Of a DNA stretch of 64,000 nt, positions 16,850-25,386 are shown in pieces. The position numbers and the translations under genes are program-made. Source of the stretch: JABDBE01 sp963832245 (GTDB lineage Bacteria; Acidobacteriota; Terriglobia; Terriglobales; Acidobacteriaceae); NCBI GenBank assembly GCA_963832245.1, contig CAWHTG010000002.1, positions 806,001 to 870,000 on the forward strand, read 5' to 3'. The notes under the pieces are model-generated. The model saw nothing but the letters and a program-made list of their open reading frames with translations. It was not told where the DNA came from and ran no database searches. Numbering within the stretch: the first letter of the stretch is position 1; each line of letters opens with the position of its first letter.

Positions 16850-17311
16850 TCACCCCACTGCGCTGCGGGCCACGTTCAGGAGGTCGGTCAGCGCCCGCAT
16901 CCGTTCCCGTCCCAGATGGCCCAGTTGGCGGCGGTGGGCTTGCGTTATCGGCTCATCGAGACGGGCCAGAAGCTTAAGACCGTCGGGTGTGATCCGGGCC
17001 ATCACCATTCGCCGGTCCTTGGTTTCCCGGCAGCGTGAAATCAGATTGCGCTTTTCCAGGCGATCGAGAAGCCGGGTAATGTCTGGATCGCGAGTAATCA
17101 TGCGACTGGCAATCTCACCGCAGGGAAGACCCTCCGGCGAACCCCTCAGGATGCGGAGCACGTTGTACTGGTTGGACGAGAGTTCCTCGGCCTTGAGAAG
17201 GGCAACCAGCCCGCGGGATAACAGGTCGGTCGTGCGGAGCAGTTCCAGGAATAAGGCCTCCTCAGGACAGCCCGGCCGCCGTTTGCTCCGGGATTGATTT
17301 GGCCCTGTCAT
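16850..17311 (-). CDS. MarR-family transcriptional regulator
   Basis: 153 residues from ATG 17311. Winged helix-turn-helix with LSSNQYNVLRILRGSPEGLPCGEIASRM in pieces around residues 45-72, recognition helix TRDPDITRLLDRLEKRNLI, and the wing arginines in CRETKDRRMVMARIT. MarR proteins are dimeric repressors released by phenolics or oxidants. An in-frame extension upstream is open but crosses a good promoter, so ATG 17311 is preferred. There is no ribosome binding site and the predicted transcription start lies only a few bases ahead, so the mRNA may be leaderless. Downstream on the strand are yceI and a pirin, its likely targets. Confidence 0.88.
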   Translation of the reverse strand: MTGPNQSRSKRRPGCPEEALFLELLRTTDLLSRGLVALLKAEELSSNQYNVLRILRGSPEGLPCGEIASRMITRDPDITRLLDRLEKRNLISRCRETKDRRMVMARITPDGLKLLARLDEPITQAHRRQLGHLGRERMRALTDLLNVARSAVG

Positions 17312-17350
17312 GTATAAACTGATAGTACTCGTTATAACGACTACTGTCAA
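17312..17350 (-). promoter_or_regulatory. marR promoter with operator in the spacer
   Basis: On the minus strand a perfect -35 TTGACA (17345-17350), a 17-base spacer and TACTAT (17322-17327). The spacer is filled by a palindrome centred on TCGTTATAACGA; with one mismatched pair it spans 17324-17345. A repressor bound there would block RNA polymerase, so autorepression by MarR is likely. The -10 lies about 10 bases from the ATG. Confidence 0.75.
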
Positions 17351-17559
17351 GACGTACTTATTCCAGGCTTGGTTGAATGAGTCAACCACTGGAACGGGAC
17401 AAATAAGGATGCGAGGCGTCATCCATCAACCCGGGCGAAAGGTCGGTTTGACCTCGGCAATGTTGGCTCGACCGAAGGGACTTTTCTTCAGCAATTGGGA
17501 AGAAGTTGCGTTAAACTCCCCCCAACGGAACAATGGCATGCCGGTTGGTTTTCGCCACT

Positions 17560-17672
17560 GCAGGTTGTAGCGAAACGCCACGTAAGTGTTGAGCGATGAC
17601 GCTCTCGGACCTAGTCGCAACCTGCAAGGGATTGAACGCATCCTGAACTTTAGATCAGCCCGCTTGTGCGGG
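17560..17672 (+). promoter_or_regulatory. Structured leader upstream of the YceI-like gene
   Basis: Long-range pairing GCAGGTTG (17560-17567) with CAACCTGC (17618-17625) encloses a hairpin GAGCG-ATGA-CGCTC (17591-17604). A third hairpin CCCGC-TTGT-GCGGG (17659-17672) stops 7 bases before the ribosome binding site. It could be a cis-acting RNA or an old repeat. No known riboswitch is recognised. The rest of the space back to the marR promoter shows nothing else. Confidence 0.35.
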
Positions 17673-17689
17673 ACGAAAGGGAGAAGGCA

Positions 17690-18574
17690 ATGCTTAAGCA
17701 CACGGTTGTATTTGCAATAGCAGTAGTGCTCGGCCTGACGGTTCTAGGCTTTGATGTCGCTAATAAGCCTGTTTCTACCGCCGGGTCCTGGCAAGTAGAC
17801 ACCCGCCATTCCGATGCGAAACTTACTACCGACGCGACCACGGATTATGGCAAAACCAAACTGAACGTAACCCTCGGCTATGCCAGGGTCGTCGGAAAAG
17901 TGAGAATCGACGACGATCCCACGAAGTCCTCTGTAGATTTTAGTATGTACCCCGCCACGGCTATGTCGCCTGTCATCGCTGAAGATGGGAAATTCCTAAG
18001 CCATTGGCTCGAGAACATGTCCAACAACACACTGGTTTGTTTTCACTCCAAGAAGGTCGTCCGTATGCCCGACGGCCGGCTGCAGGCTACTGGCGAGCTG
18101 GCTGTGACTCGGGTGGACCGCAACGTGGAGGCAACTCCCAGTGAAGCCTATGCCGGGCCGGTGTATGGTCCTCCCATGATCCATCGCGTTTCCCGCGAAG
18201 GCACTTTCGTTTTCGACTTCCCGGCAACTGGGAACGGGCAGAAAGACGGCAGTGTCCAGGCGTCAGGATCGACCAAAGTGTTTCGTGAGGATTTCCCTCA
18301 GTTGGTCAGGACGGTAGTTAATACCTACTGGCCAGTGCTGGTTCAAGATGAAAACTGTCAGACGCCCGCTGTAAGTGAAGCCTATAGCGGTACGAAATGT
18401 ACGGGAACATACATGCAAACTAATGGGCTTCCCGAACCGCCTCACGCCGCCAACGCTGAGGATCTGCCCGGGCCGCCGAATTTTAATGCCATCGTCGGGG
18501 AGAATCTGAGCATTCTCGTGCGCATGCGTTTGACGCCGAGGACCTCGGGAGAGCAAGCCGTAGCCGGAAACTAG
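17690..18574 (+). CDS. Exported YceI-like protein
   Basis: 294 residues from ATG 17690, preceded by GGGAGAAGG at good spacing; a frame from 17666 only adds eight polar residues. A signal anchor or signal peptide covers residues 1-25. The mature start GSWQVDTRHSDAKLTTDAT resembles the opening strand of YceI proteins, and VDFSMYPATAMSP and HRVSREGTFVFDFP fit later strands, but the protein is much longer than a standard YceI (about 190) and carries two C-terminal Cys. Probably periplasmic with a lipid-binding fold. It sits divergently from the marR-yceI-pirin operon. The family link is by pattern and moderate. Confidence 0.65.
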   Translation: MLKHTVVFAIAVVLGLTVLGFDVANKPVSTAGSWQVDTRHSDAKLTTDATTDYGKTKLNVTLGYARVVGKVRIDDDPTKSSVDFSMYPATAMSPVIAEDGKFLSHWLENMSNNTLVCFHSKKVVRMPDGRLQATGELAVTRVDRNVEATPSEAYAGPVYGPPMIHRVSREGTFVFDFPATGNGQKDGSVQASGSTKVFREDFPQLVRTVVNTYWPVLVQDENCQTPAVSEAYSGTKCTGTYMQTNGLPEPPHAANAEDLPGPPNFNAIVGENLSILVRMRLTPRTSGEQAVAGN

Positions 18575-18787
18575 GCCACTGTGCTCGAAGTAGCAAAGTA
18601 AGAGTTCCAGGAGGAACTTCTTCAGCCACAAGGGAGCGCCGTCGAGTTTACGAAAACATAATGCTGGATGCCGACGTATGGGCTGCCGCAAAGCCTAGAG
18701 TTCAATCTCTGCCGGTAGGCAATTGAACCTATGACTTCATGATGCATAGACGTTAATTCTGGTTTTCAAATTCAAAGGAGAAATCGA

Positions 18788-19291
18788 ATGGCTGACAAAT
18801 CTTCCCCCAACGAAAACGAGATTTCCCGCGACCGCCTCGCGGAGCTGTTGAACGAAGACCTTTCCCGCGAATATCAGGCGATCATCGCCTACGTCGTTTA
18901 TTCCCAAGTGCTCAGTGGCGCCGAATATATGGACATCGCCGCCCAGCTCGAAATCCATGCCAAGCAAGAACTGGATCATGCCCTGACCATCTCGCGGCAG
19001 GTCGATTATCTCGGCAAGATGCCACTGGTCACTTCCAAACCCGTGCGCACATCGACAGAGGCGAAAGAAATGCTTCGCTACGATCTCGATCAGGAAAACG
19101 AGACCATTCGCAATTACCGCGATCGCGTCCGCCAATGTGAAGCCCTTGGCGAATATGCGATGGCGGAACAGATACGCCAGATCCTCGTGCAGGAACAGGA
19201 TCATCAAATCGATTTAGCTACCGCTCTTGGCGAAGAAGTTCCAGACCTTAGCAGTGGTCCTCAAGGACGCAGCTTGCCCAAGGCTAGTTAA
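18788..19291 (+). CDS. Ferritin-like / bacterioferritin-type protein
   Basis: 167 residues, four-helix bundle. Helix 1 has LLNEDLSREYQAIIAY with the first iron Glu; then EIHAKQELDHA (ExxH-type ligands near residue 61), DQENETI and LVQEQDHQIDLATAL in the last helices complete a di-iron site. It is the type of ferritin-like domain found in many environmental bacteria and may store iron or detoxify peroxide. A strong AAAGGAGAA lies just before the ATG. Next to two pirins and YceI proteins, it fits an oxidative-stress block. It lacks the haem methionine signature of true bacterioferritin as far as I can see. Confidence 0.85.
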   Translation: MADKSSPNENEISRDRLAELLNEDLSREYQAIIAYVVYSQVLSGAEYMDIAAQLEIHAKQELDHALTISRQVDYLGKMPLVTSKPVRTSTEAKEMLRYDLDQENETIRNYRDRVRQCEALGEYAMAEQIRQILVQEQDHQIDLATALGEEVPDLSSGPQGRSLPKAS

Positions 19292-19366
19292 CGCTGCACC
19301 ATTGCCCGTGAGCGTTTAGCCGCGTCGAAGTTGACGGCGGTCAACGGCAGTACGGTGGAGTGCAGT

Positions 19367-20284
19367 ATGTCGATTCGACCTGTTAAGCGGCTTATTAAAT
19401 CGAAGCCGACTCTCGAAGGTGCGGGTGTGCATCTTCGCAGAGCATTCGGTTTTGGAAACACAAAAGAGTTCGATCCGTTCCTTCTTCTCGACGATTTCCG
19501 CAACGATGTTCCCGAGGACTATCTGGCTGGATTTCCTTGGCATCCGCACCGCGGAATCGAGACGATCACGTACGTGCTGGCCGGGACGGTCGCGCACGGC
19601 GACAGCATGGGCAACAACGGCGTGATCGGCGCTGGAGACGTTCAGTGGATGACCGCCGGCAGCGGCATCATTCACCAGGAGATGCCGAAGGGCGATCATG
19701 CCGGACGAATGCATGGATTTCAGTTATGGGGCAATCTGCCGTCGTCGCTAAAAATGACCCCGCCTCGCTATCAGGAAGTGAAAGCCGCCGAGATACCGGA
19801 AATCGTCGACGACGATGGCACTCACGTGCGAGTTGTCTGCGGAAATTTCTGGGGGAAGACCGGTCCAGTGGAGGGAGTTGCTACCGATCCGATCTATCTG
19901 GACGTGTCGGTTTCTCCGGGCGAAAGAAAAACGCTTCCAGTGGAGACTGTCCGTCACGCGTTTGCCTATGTATTTGCGGGCAGTGGAAAATTCTGCAATG
20001 CTTCAGGACCGCTTGCGGTGCCGACCGAGGCGATCAAATGGCTGGACACAAACCCTCCCGTAGAGGCGGACAATCGCTCGCTGATTCTCTTTGACCGGGG
20101 CGACGAAGTCACGGTTCAGGCCGGGGATGATGGAATTCGATTTCTGCTCGTCTCAGGGAAGCCGCTCGAGGAGCCCGTCGCCTGGTATGGTCCGATCGTG
20201 ATGAATACGCAGGAGCAGCTCCGGCAAGCATTTACTGAGCTGCAGGAAGGAAGATTCCTCAAAGAGGCAGACAAGCGTCGGTGA
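19367..20284 (+). CDS. Pirin-family protein (second copy)
   Basis: 305-residue bicupin from ATG 19367, with GGTGGAG upstream; the frame is open to 19331, but the paralogue at 15252-16157 aligns from MSIRPVK. Iron ligands His59, His61 (WHPHRGIET), His103 and Glu105 (IIHQEMP) are conserved at identical positions. The two copies look roughly two-thirds identical by eye, with the same C-terminal VSGKPLEEPVAWYGPIVMNT. Start is 76 bases after the ferritin-like gene on the same strand. An enzymatic (quercetinase-like) or regulatory role cannot be separated from sequence. Confidence 0.92.
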   Translation: MSIRPVKRLIKSKPTLEGAGVHLRRAFGFGNTKEFDPFLLLDDFRNDVPEDYLAGFPWHPHRGIETITYVLAGTVAHGDSMGNNGVIGAGDVQWMTAGSGIIHQEMPKGDHAGRMHGFQLWGNLPSSLKMTPPRYQEVKAAEIPEIVDDDGTHVRVVCGNFWGKTGPVEGVATDPIYLDVSVSPGERKTLPVETVRHAFAYVFAGSGKFCNASGPLAVPTEAIKWLDTNPPVEADNRSLILFDRGDEVTVQAGDDGIRFLLVSGKPLEEPVAWYGPIVMNTQEQLRQAFTELQEGRFLKEADKRR

Positions 20285-20681
20285 ACTTCCGGCCAGGTAG
20301 GCACGTCGCCTGACTTTCTCGCTAGCTCGAAAACAGAGCGCGGCGAACTCAATCTCTCTCCGAATCCCTTCTCCATGAAATCCTTGTTGTGTTTCTCGAC
20401 TTAGGAAATGAATTTGCGCTGCCTATATTTCCCGCACAAAGACTCTTTTCGTCCTCCTACCTTACAACTTTGAGTGTTTGAACAGCAAAACTGGCACCGT
20501 CGAAATATCGACGAGGTGTCCACCTGTTGTCGCGGGGGGGCTGGCCGGGCCTTCCAAAAGCCAGATAGAACAAGCTGGTTCTAGAGAGGAACTTAGGCTG
20601 CCTGACTCTGGCCACTGGATTGCTTTCATGGTATTTGGTTGCGCAGATCAGGAAATCTGCGCTCAGCCAGGAGAAACAATT
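20285..20681. other. Intergenic space, no gene seen
   Basis: About 400 bases between the second pirin gene and the GTG of the DUF3300 gene. One frame is open from 20478 into the DUF3300 gene but has no export signal or coding character before 20682. I see no RNA gene, terminator or repeat. Confidence 0.5.
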
Positions 20682-21728
20682 GTGATATTGCTAAAACAAG
20701 GTTTAGCTCTCTTACTGGTTTTGTCCCTTGGGCTAGCCACAGCACCCTCGGGATTCGCCTTTCCCGAGGATCAGAATCCCGCGCCGGTTCCGACGCAGGC
20801 CGCGCCACAGACGCCGGAACAGCTGCGGCAACTGGTAGCGCCGATCGCATTGTATCCGGATGCGCTGGTGGCGCAGATCCTCGCAGCCGCTACCTATCCC
20901 GACCAGGTTGTGGAAGCTGATCGGTGGCTGCAGCAACATCCTGAACTTAAGGGCGAACAACTCGGCCAGGAGGTCGATAAACAGCCATGGGATCCCAGTG
21001 TCAAGGCGGTCGTGGAATTTCCGTCGGTGCTCGCCAACATGGACAAGAATCTGTCCTGGACCTCGTCGCTCGGGGATGCTTACGTCAACCAGCAGCAGGA
21101 CGTGATGAATGCCGTTCAAGTCATGCGCGATCGCGCGGAGAAGGCGGGCAACTTAAAGAGCACATCGCAAGAAAAGGTGAACAAGAAGGGGCAAACCATC
21201 GTCATCGAACCTGCCGACCCCCAGGTTGTTTACGTGCCTGAGTATGACCCATGGCTGGTGTATGGAGCGCCCATTGGCATCTGGCCGGGCTGGTATGCGT
21301 ATCCCGGCTTGTACATTGGAGGTCCCGGAATTGCCTTTGGTTTCGGCTTTGGAATCGGCTTCTTTGGCGGGTTTGGCTGGGGCTGGGGACACTGGGGCTA
21401 CGATTGGCATCACCATGACATTCGTTTCGACAACCATCACTACGAGTCCCACAGCAGAGTTTTTGCTAATCGCAACAACTTCAATCGCGCCGGCGGCGTC
21501 CATGGAGCCAGCGGATTTCATGGCGGAGGAGCGAGAGGGTTCGCCGGCGGCCAGCATGGATTCGCGACGACGCATGCCCAGGCCGGTACGCATTCCGGGG
21601 CATTCAGCGGCTTTAATCATGGAGGAGCCGCGCGAGGCTTTTCGTCCCGAGGCCAATCGAGCTTCCATGGAGGCGGCGGTTTCCACGGTGGCGGAGGGTT
21701 TCACGGAGGAGGCGGCGGTCGGCGGTAA
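20682..21728 (+). CDS. DUF3300 exported protein with Gly/His-rich tail
   Basis: 348 residues from GTG 20682, with AGGAG 8 bases upstream. Signal peptide at residues 1-28 (LALLLVLSLGLATAPSGFA). The DUF3300 domain (about 45-210) has LVAPIALYPDALVAQILAAATYP in pieces and WLQQHPELKGEQL, DKQPWDPSVKAVVEFP, and PQVVYVPEYDPWLVYG. From about residue 215 the chain turns aromatic/Gly-rich and ends in HGGGGFHGGGGFHG-like repeats with many His, possibly metal- or surface-binding. Function is unknown. It is followed 33 bases later by a DUF2950 gene, a pairing often seen in acidobacteria and proteobacteria, suggesting one envelope complex. Confidence 0.88.
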   Translation: MILLKQGLALLLVLSLGLATAPSGFAFPEDQNPAPVPTQAAPQTPEQLRQLVAPIALYPDALVAQILAAATYPDQVVEADRWLQQHPELKGEQLGQEVDKQPWDPSVKAVVEFPSVLANMDKNLSWTSSLGDAYVNQQQDVMNAVQVMRDRAEKAGNLKSTSQEKVNKKGQTIVIEPADPQVVYVPEYDPWLVYGAPIGIWPGWYAYPGLYIGGPGIAFGFGFGIGFFGGFGWGWGHWGYDWHHHDIRFDNHHYESHSRVFANRNNFNRAGGVHGASGFHGGGARGFAGGQHGFATTHAQAGTHSGAFSGFNHGGAARGFSSRGQSSFHGGGGFHGGGGFHGGGGGRR

Positions 21729-21761
21729 GTTTGCTTCAACACCAAAACCGAAGTTGATTAT

Positions 21762-22649
21762 ATGGAGAAGGAACTTATGAGCGCGAATAATATGAAGCTT
21801 GAAACACTTGAGACATCCACGATAAGACTTGCCTGCGGGTTCGCATCTACCGCCCTCCTGGCGCTGCTGTTTGGCCTGCTGCTGCTTGTGGTGGGCTTCC
21901 AGGGATCGAGCTTCGCCCAGGAATTACAGCCAAAGACGTTTACGTCTTCTGGCGAAGCCGCTAACGCTCTCTTTCAAGCGGCGCAAAAAGAGGATGAGCA
22001 CGCCCTGGAGCAGATTCTCGGAGCAGGGAAAGAAGTCACTTCGTCGAGCGATGAAGTCGAAGACAAGCTCGAGCGCGAACAGTTCACCAAGAAGTATCAG
22101 GAGATGCACCGTCTTGTCCGCGAGCCCGACGGAACCACCGTGCTGTACATCGGCGCAGAAAACTGGCCCTTTCCTATCCCGCTGGTCTCAGAGAACGGAA
22201 CATGGCACTTCGACTCTAAGACCGGTTCGCAAGAGATCCTCTTCCGAAGAATCGGCGAAAACGAAACCACGGCAATTGAAGTCTGCGAGGAATTCGCCCT
22301 GACAAGGTCGGAAGGCGGCGCAAAAACAGCCAGCGCCTTAAAGGCAGCCAGCGAAGATCCGATTACACGCTTCGCCCAAAGCCTCGTTACTGCTGAAACC
22401 ACGAATGCTGATAGCAATAGTTTGTTCCACGGGTACTATTTTCGACGAGTAGCAGGAAGTTCCGCGGTCGGTGGCGGCAAAAAGGGTCTGGCTCTCATAG
22501 CCTATCCGGCGGACTACCGCTCGTCTGGGGTCAAGACCTTCGTGGTTACTCAGAAGGGCATTGTCTTCGAGAAAGATCTCGGGCCCACCACGCCGACGGT
22601 GGCGCCAACCATGAGCGCGCGCGGTTCAGGTTGGCGCACAGCGGAGTGA
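21762..22649 (+). CDS. DUF2950 exported protein
   Basis: 295 residues. An N-terminal hydrophobic segment at about 28-50 ends in SSFAQE, a likely signal peptide. DUF2950 hallmarks are the strands TVLYIGAENWPFPIPLV, NGTWHFDSKTG with EILFRRIGENE, and the later KGLALIAYPADYRSSGVKTFVV. ATG 21762 is 33 bases after the DUF3300 stop, though ATG 21777 or 21792 could serve; AGGAA precedes 21777. Role unknown; co-location with DUF3300 implies joint action at the envelope. Next is an ion-channel gene 4 bases downstream, probably in the same transcript. Confidence 0.88.
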   Translation: MEKELMSANNMKLETLETSTIRLACGFASTALLALLFGLLLLVVGFQGSSFAQELQPKTFTSSGEAANALFQAAQKEDEHALEQILGAGKEVTSSSDEVEDKLEREQFTKKYQEMHRLVREPDGTTVLYIGAENWPFPIPLVSENGTWHFDSKTGSQEILFRRIGENETTAIEVCEEFALTRSEGGAKTASALKAASEDPITRFAQSLVTAETTNADSNSLFHGYYFRRVAGSSAVGGGKKGLALIAYPADYRSSGVKTFVVTQKGIVFEKDLGPTTPTVAPTMSARGSGWRTAE

Positions 22650-22653
22650 GCTG

Positions 22654-23358
22654 ATGCCACCGGAACAGAAGGAAGCACCGCTGTTTCCTTTTTGGGTCGA
22701 GGACCGGGGATTGAGTTTCTTCCTCGCGTTTCTGGTGCTCATCACTATTTTTGTTCCCATGGTTCGTCTGTCACGGTTCGGGCGAATTGCATTGGATCTG
22801 GTTTTTGCGTTGATGCTTTTCTCCGGCGCTATTGCAACTATTCGACAGAAAGCCCTGATGTATCTTGTGGTCGCGGTAACCGCCATGGAGTTCGCTGGGG
22901 ACTTGATCGTCGAATTCAACGCGTCGTTGGCCCACTTCGGCTGGGACACGGCAATAAAGGTGTCCGGCTTGGCCATTCTGGTCGTGATGACGCTGAAGCA
23001 TACGTTCCGTCCCGGCCCGATCAGCGTGCACCGGGTCATGGGTGGGGTTGCGGCGTATTTACTGATCGGCTTGACTTGGGCGTTCGGATACGGGCTGCTC
23101 ATGGAAAGGCGGCCGGACGCAATCCATTTCGAATCATCGCTCGCAGAAATTCCGACAGGCGAACCAAGCCGCCTGATCTACTTCAGCTTTTCCACCCTCA
23201 CCAGCGTGGGTTATGGTGACGTTCGTCCAGTGCATCGCGTTGCAAGATCGCTGGCGACCGCGGAGGCCCTCATCGGACAACTCTATCCCTCAGTCCTGAT
23301 CGCCACATTAGTCGGGATGTCGTTACAGGCGCGATCTGGACCAGGAACTGGAGGCTGA
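22654..23358 (+). CDS. Ion-channel (K+ channel pore) membrane protein
   Basis: 234 residues with several helices in the first 150. An ion-channel pore (PF07885 type) near the C-terminus has the selectivity filter TSVGYGD at about residues 185-191, between a pore helix FSFSTL and a last helix AEALIGQLYPSVLIATLVGMSL. Unlike classical channels it has an extra N-terminal four-helix bundle, as in the bacterial 'ion channel family' with six helices. No cytoplasmic RCK domain follows. It begins 4 bases after the DUF2950 stop. K+ selectivity is inferred from the filter. Confidence 0.85.
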   Translation: MPPEQKEAPLFPFWVEDRGLSFFLAFLVLITIFVPMVRLSRFGRIALDLVFALMLFSGAIATIRQKALMYLVVAVTAMEFAGDLIVEFNASLAHFGWDTAIKVSGLAILVVMTLKHTFRPGPISVHRVMGGVAAYLLIGLTWAFGYGLLMERRPDAIHFESSLAEIPTGEPSRLIYFSFSTLTSVGYGDVRPVHRVARSLATAEALIGQLYPSVLIATLVGMSLQARSGPGTGG

Positions 23359-23429
23359 GTGAAATTTTAGTCGTATGACAAATGGAGGTCATCTAACAAA
23401 TAACTAACACCATTTATTGGAGAATAAGT

Positions 23430-24311
23430 ATGAGCGAGAAACCGAAAACAAATCTATCGGCAGCTAGTAGCGGAACTGTCTCACTGGGGAATGAAGTCAC
23501 TGTCAATCGCCTCGGTTTCGGGGCTATGCGGCTTACGGGCGACGGAATCTGGGGTCCACCGAAAGATCGGGCGGCAGCAATCGCAGTTCTTCGCCGTGCC
23601 GTCGAGGTGGGAATCAACTTCATCGACACTGCGGATTCCTATGGTCCTTATGTCAGTGAGGAATTGATTGCGGAAGCGCTATCGCCTTACCCCAAGAATC
23701 TTGTCATCGCGACCAAAGGTGGATGGAATCGTCCCGGTCCGAACCAGTGGACGCACGATGCCAGCCCAGCGCACTTGCGACAGGCGGTGGAAGGCAGCTT
23801 GAAGAGATTGCGCCTCGAACGCATCGACGTCTACCAGCTGCACGCCCCCGATCCGGTGATACCGCTCGACGCATCGATTGAAACCCTGGCTAACATGCAG
23901 TCCGAAGGGAAGATCCGTCTGATCGGGTTGTCCAATGTCACGAAGGAACACATCGAGCGCGCACGGAAGATCGTACCGATCGTTTCGGTTCAGAACCGGT
24001 ACAGTTTTGCCGATCGTGAATGGGACTACGTCGTGGACTATTGCGAGCGCAACGCGATCGCATTCATCCCCTGGTTTCCGCTGGGCGCAGGCACCGTGGC
24101 CGGCAAGCTGTTGGAGAGGATTGCCAAGGCGCGCAGGGTGAAGCCCATTCACGTCGCATTGGCGTGGTTGCTGAAGCGGTCCCCGGTAATGCTGCCGATC
24201 CCGGGTACTTCTTCGATCGCACATCTTGAGGAAAATGTGCAGGCGGCATCGTTGCAATTGAGCGAGGAAGAATATAGCGAACTGACAGGGATTGCCGAGA
24301 TGGCGTCCTAA
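23430..24311 (+). CDS. Aldo/keto reductase
   Basis: 293-residue NADPH-dependent (beta/alpha)8 oxidoreductase. The catalytic tetrad is visible: Asp66 and Tyr71 in FIDTADSYGP, Lys96 in VIATKGG, and His138 in VYQLHAPDP. Cofactor-binding stretches include LPIPGTSSIAHLEEN near the C-terminus. It matches the YdbC-like/AKR branch for small aldehydes and ketones; substrate not readable. A good TTGGAGAA site precedes ATG 23430. It stands alone between the channel gene and the ECF sigma gene. Confidence 0.9.
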   Translation: MSEKPKTNLSAASSGTVSLGNEVTVNRLGFGAMRLTGDGIWGPPKDRAAAIAVLRRAVEVGINFIDTADSYGPYVSEELIAEALSPYPKNLVIATKGGWNRPGPNQWTHDASPAHLRQAVEGSLKRLRLERIDVYQLHAPDPVIPLDASIETLANMQSEGKIRLIGLSNVTKEHIERARKIVPIVSVQNRYSFADREWDYVVDYCERNAIAFIPWFPLGAGTVAGKLLERIAKARRVKPIHVALAWLLKRSPVMLPIPGTSSIAHLEENVQAASLQLSEEEYSELTGIAEMAS

Positions 24312-24744
24312 ACCAAGCCGCGCCAGTAGGCGTAGTCACGTTCGGCGTGAGAAATGTAACGGAGTTGCGAACGTGAGCATCAAGAACTGCATATAGCAAT
24401 GTGGTAAGAGCCACAGCCGCCTTCGCGGTCCTGCCTTCCCCAGATTCATCATTCCGCCGGGAAGACGGCGGGTGCTCTCTTTGTATTCCCCAAGATTACG
24501 AGCGTTCGCTACGCGCACCCAGACCAAGAAAGATCGCTTTTTGATTCCGACTATTTGCGCAGATAGTTTAAGGAGGTGTCAAAAAGCCGACGTGTGTCGA
24601 ATCGCGGCTTGTCATTTGAGTTTCGTCGACATCCCATCAATTACCGAGTTTATCTCCAGGTTGCTGAAAATACACCCCCAAAACACTCCCCACCGGTTGG
24701 AAAGCGGCGTGCATGTATTCCTGTCTGAACGGAGGAGAGACGCT
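24312..24744 (+). other. Intergenic region upstream of the ECF sigma gene
   Basis: 433 bases with no convincing gene. The frame open from 24472 into the sigma gene has no typical sigma residues before 24745. A sigma-54-like element is present at 24698-24713. Nothing else is seen. Confidence 0.5.
24698..24713 (+). promoter_or_regulatory. Candidate sigma-54 promoter
   Basis: TGGAAAGCGGCGTGCA has GG and GC separated by exactly 10 bases and a GTGCA -12 box (consensus TTGCA). The -24 is TGGAA rather than TGGCAC, so the match is partial. It would place transcription start about 20 bases before the ATG of the ECF gene. Confidence 0.35.
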
Positions 24745-25350
24745 ATGCAAGCAGCAGCGGAATACTCAGGAAACGACCAACGCTGGGGGGTCAGCATGCC
24801 GGAAGCAAGAATTGGGGAAATGGAAGACGTCCTCTCGCGCCGTCTACCGTCGTTATATCGAAGTGCTTATGGATTTCTGGGCAATGCCGCCGACGCAGAG
24901 GATGCGGTTCAGGATGCACTCCTGTCAGCGTACAAACACTTGGATCAATTCAGGGGGCACGCGCAAATGTCGACGTGGATAACTGCAATTGTCACAAACT
25001 GTGCGCGGATGCAATTGCGCAGACGCCCGCGCCACGCCCATGTTTCGCTGGATGAGCGCTTCGGGGACCAAGAATATACCATAGCGGAAATATTGGCGGA
25101 TCACGGACCAAGTCCCGAAGAGGAAAGCCGAAGCGCCGAACTGCGTTTACGCATCCTGCATTTCGCGGAACAGCTCTCACCGTGTTTGCGAAAGGCATTC
25201 CAATTGCGCGACTTGGACGGTCTAACCATAAGCGAAGCAGCGGACATTCTGGGAGTGCCACACGGAACCGTGAAGGCCCGGCTCGCACGGGCGCGTGCAA
25301 AGCTCAAGCAGTTGATGGGCAAAGCCTTCCCTCCGAAACCAATCGTATGA
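24745..25350 (+). CDS. ECF-type RNA polymerase sigma factor
   Basis: 201 residues from ATG 24745, with GGAGGAGAG placed 6 bases upstream. Region 2 is at about residues 25-95, with YGFLGNAADAEDAVQDALLSAY in pieces and STWITAIVTNCARMQLRRR. Region 4 is at about 135-195 with LSPCLRKAFQLRDLDGLTISEAADILGVPHGTVKARLARAR in pieces, the helix-turn-helix that reads the -35. It is a stand-alone ECF sigma: no anti-sigma factor gene adjoins, which is common in the ECF groups controlled by transcription or phosphorylation. Target promoters unknown. Confidence 0.9.
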   Translation: MQAAAEYSGNDQRWGVSMPEARIGEMEDVLSRRLPSLYRSAYGFLGNAADAEDAVQDALLSAYKHLDQFRGHAQMSTWITAIVTNCARMQLRRRPRHAHVSLDERFGDQEYTIAEILADHGPSPEEESRSAELRLRILHFAEQLSPCLRKAFQLRDLDGLTISEAADILGVPHGTVKARLARARAKLKQLMGKAFPPKPIV

Positions 25351-25386
25351 CGGATCTCGATCAATGGGAAATTGTGAAAGCGGGAG

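Noticed and set aside
18600..18622. Possible hairpin around GAGTTCC/GGAACTT after the YceI-like gene
   Set aside because: Mismatched, short and without a U-run.
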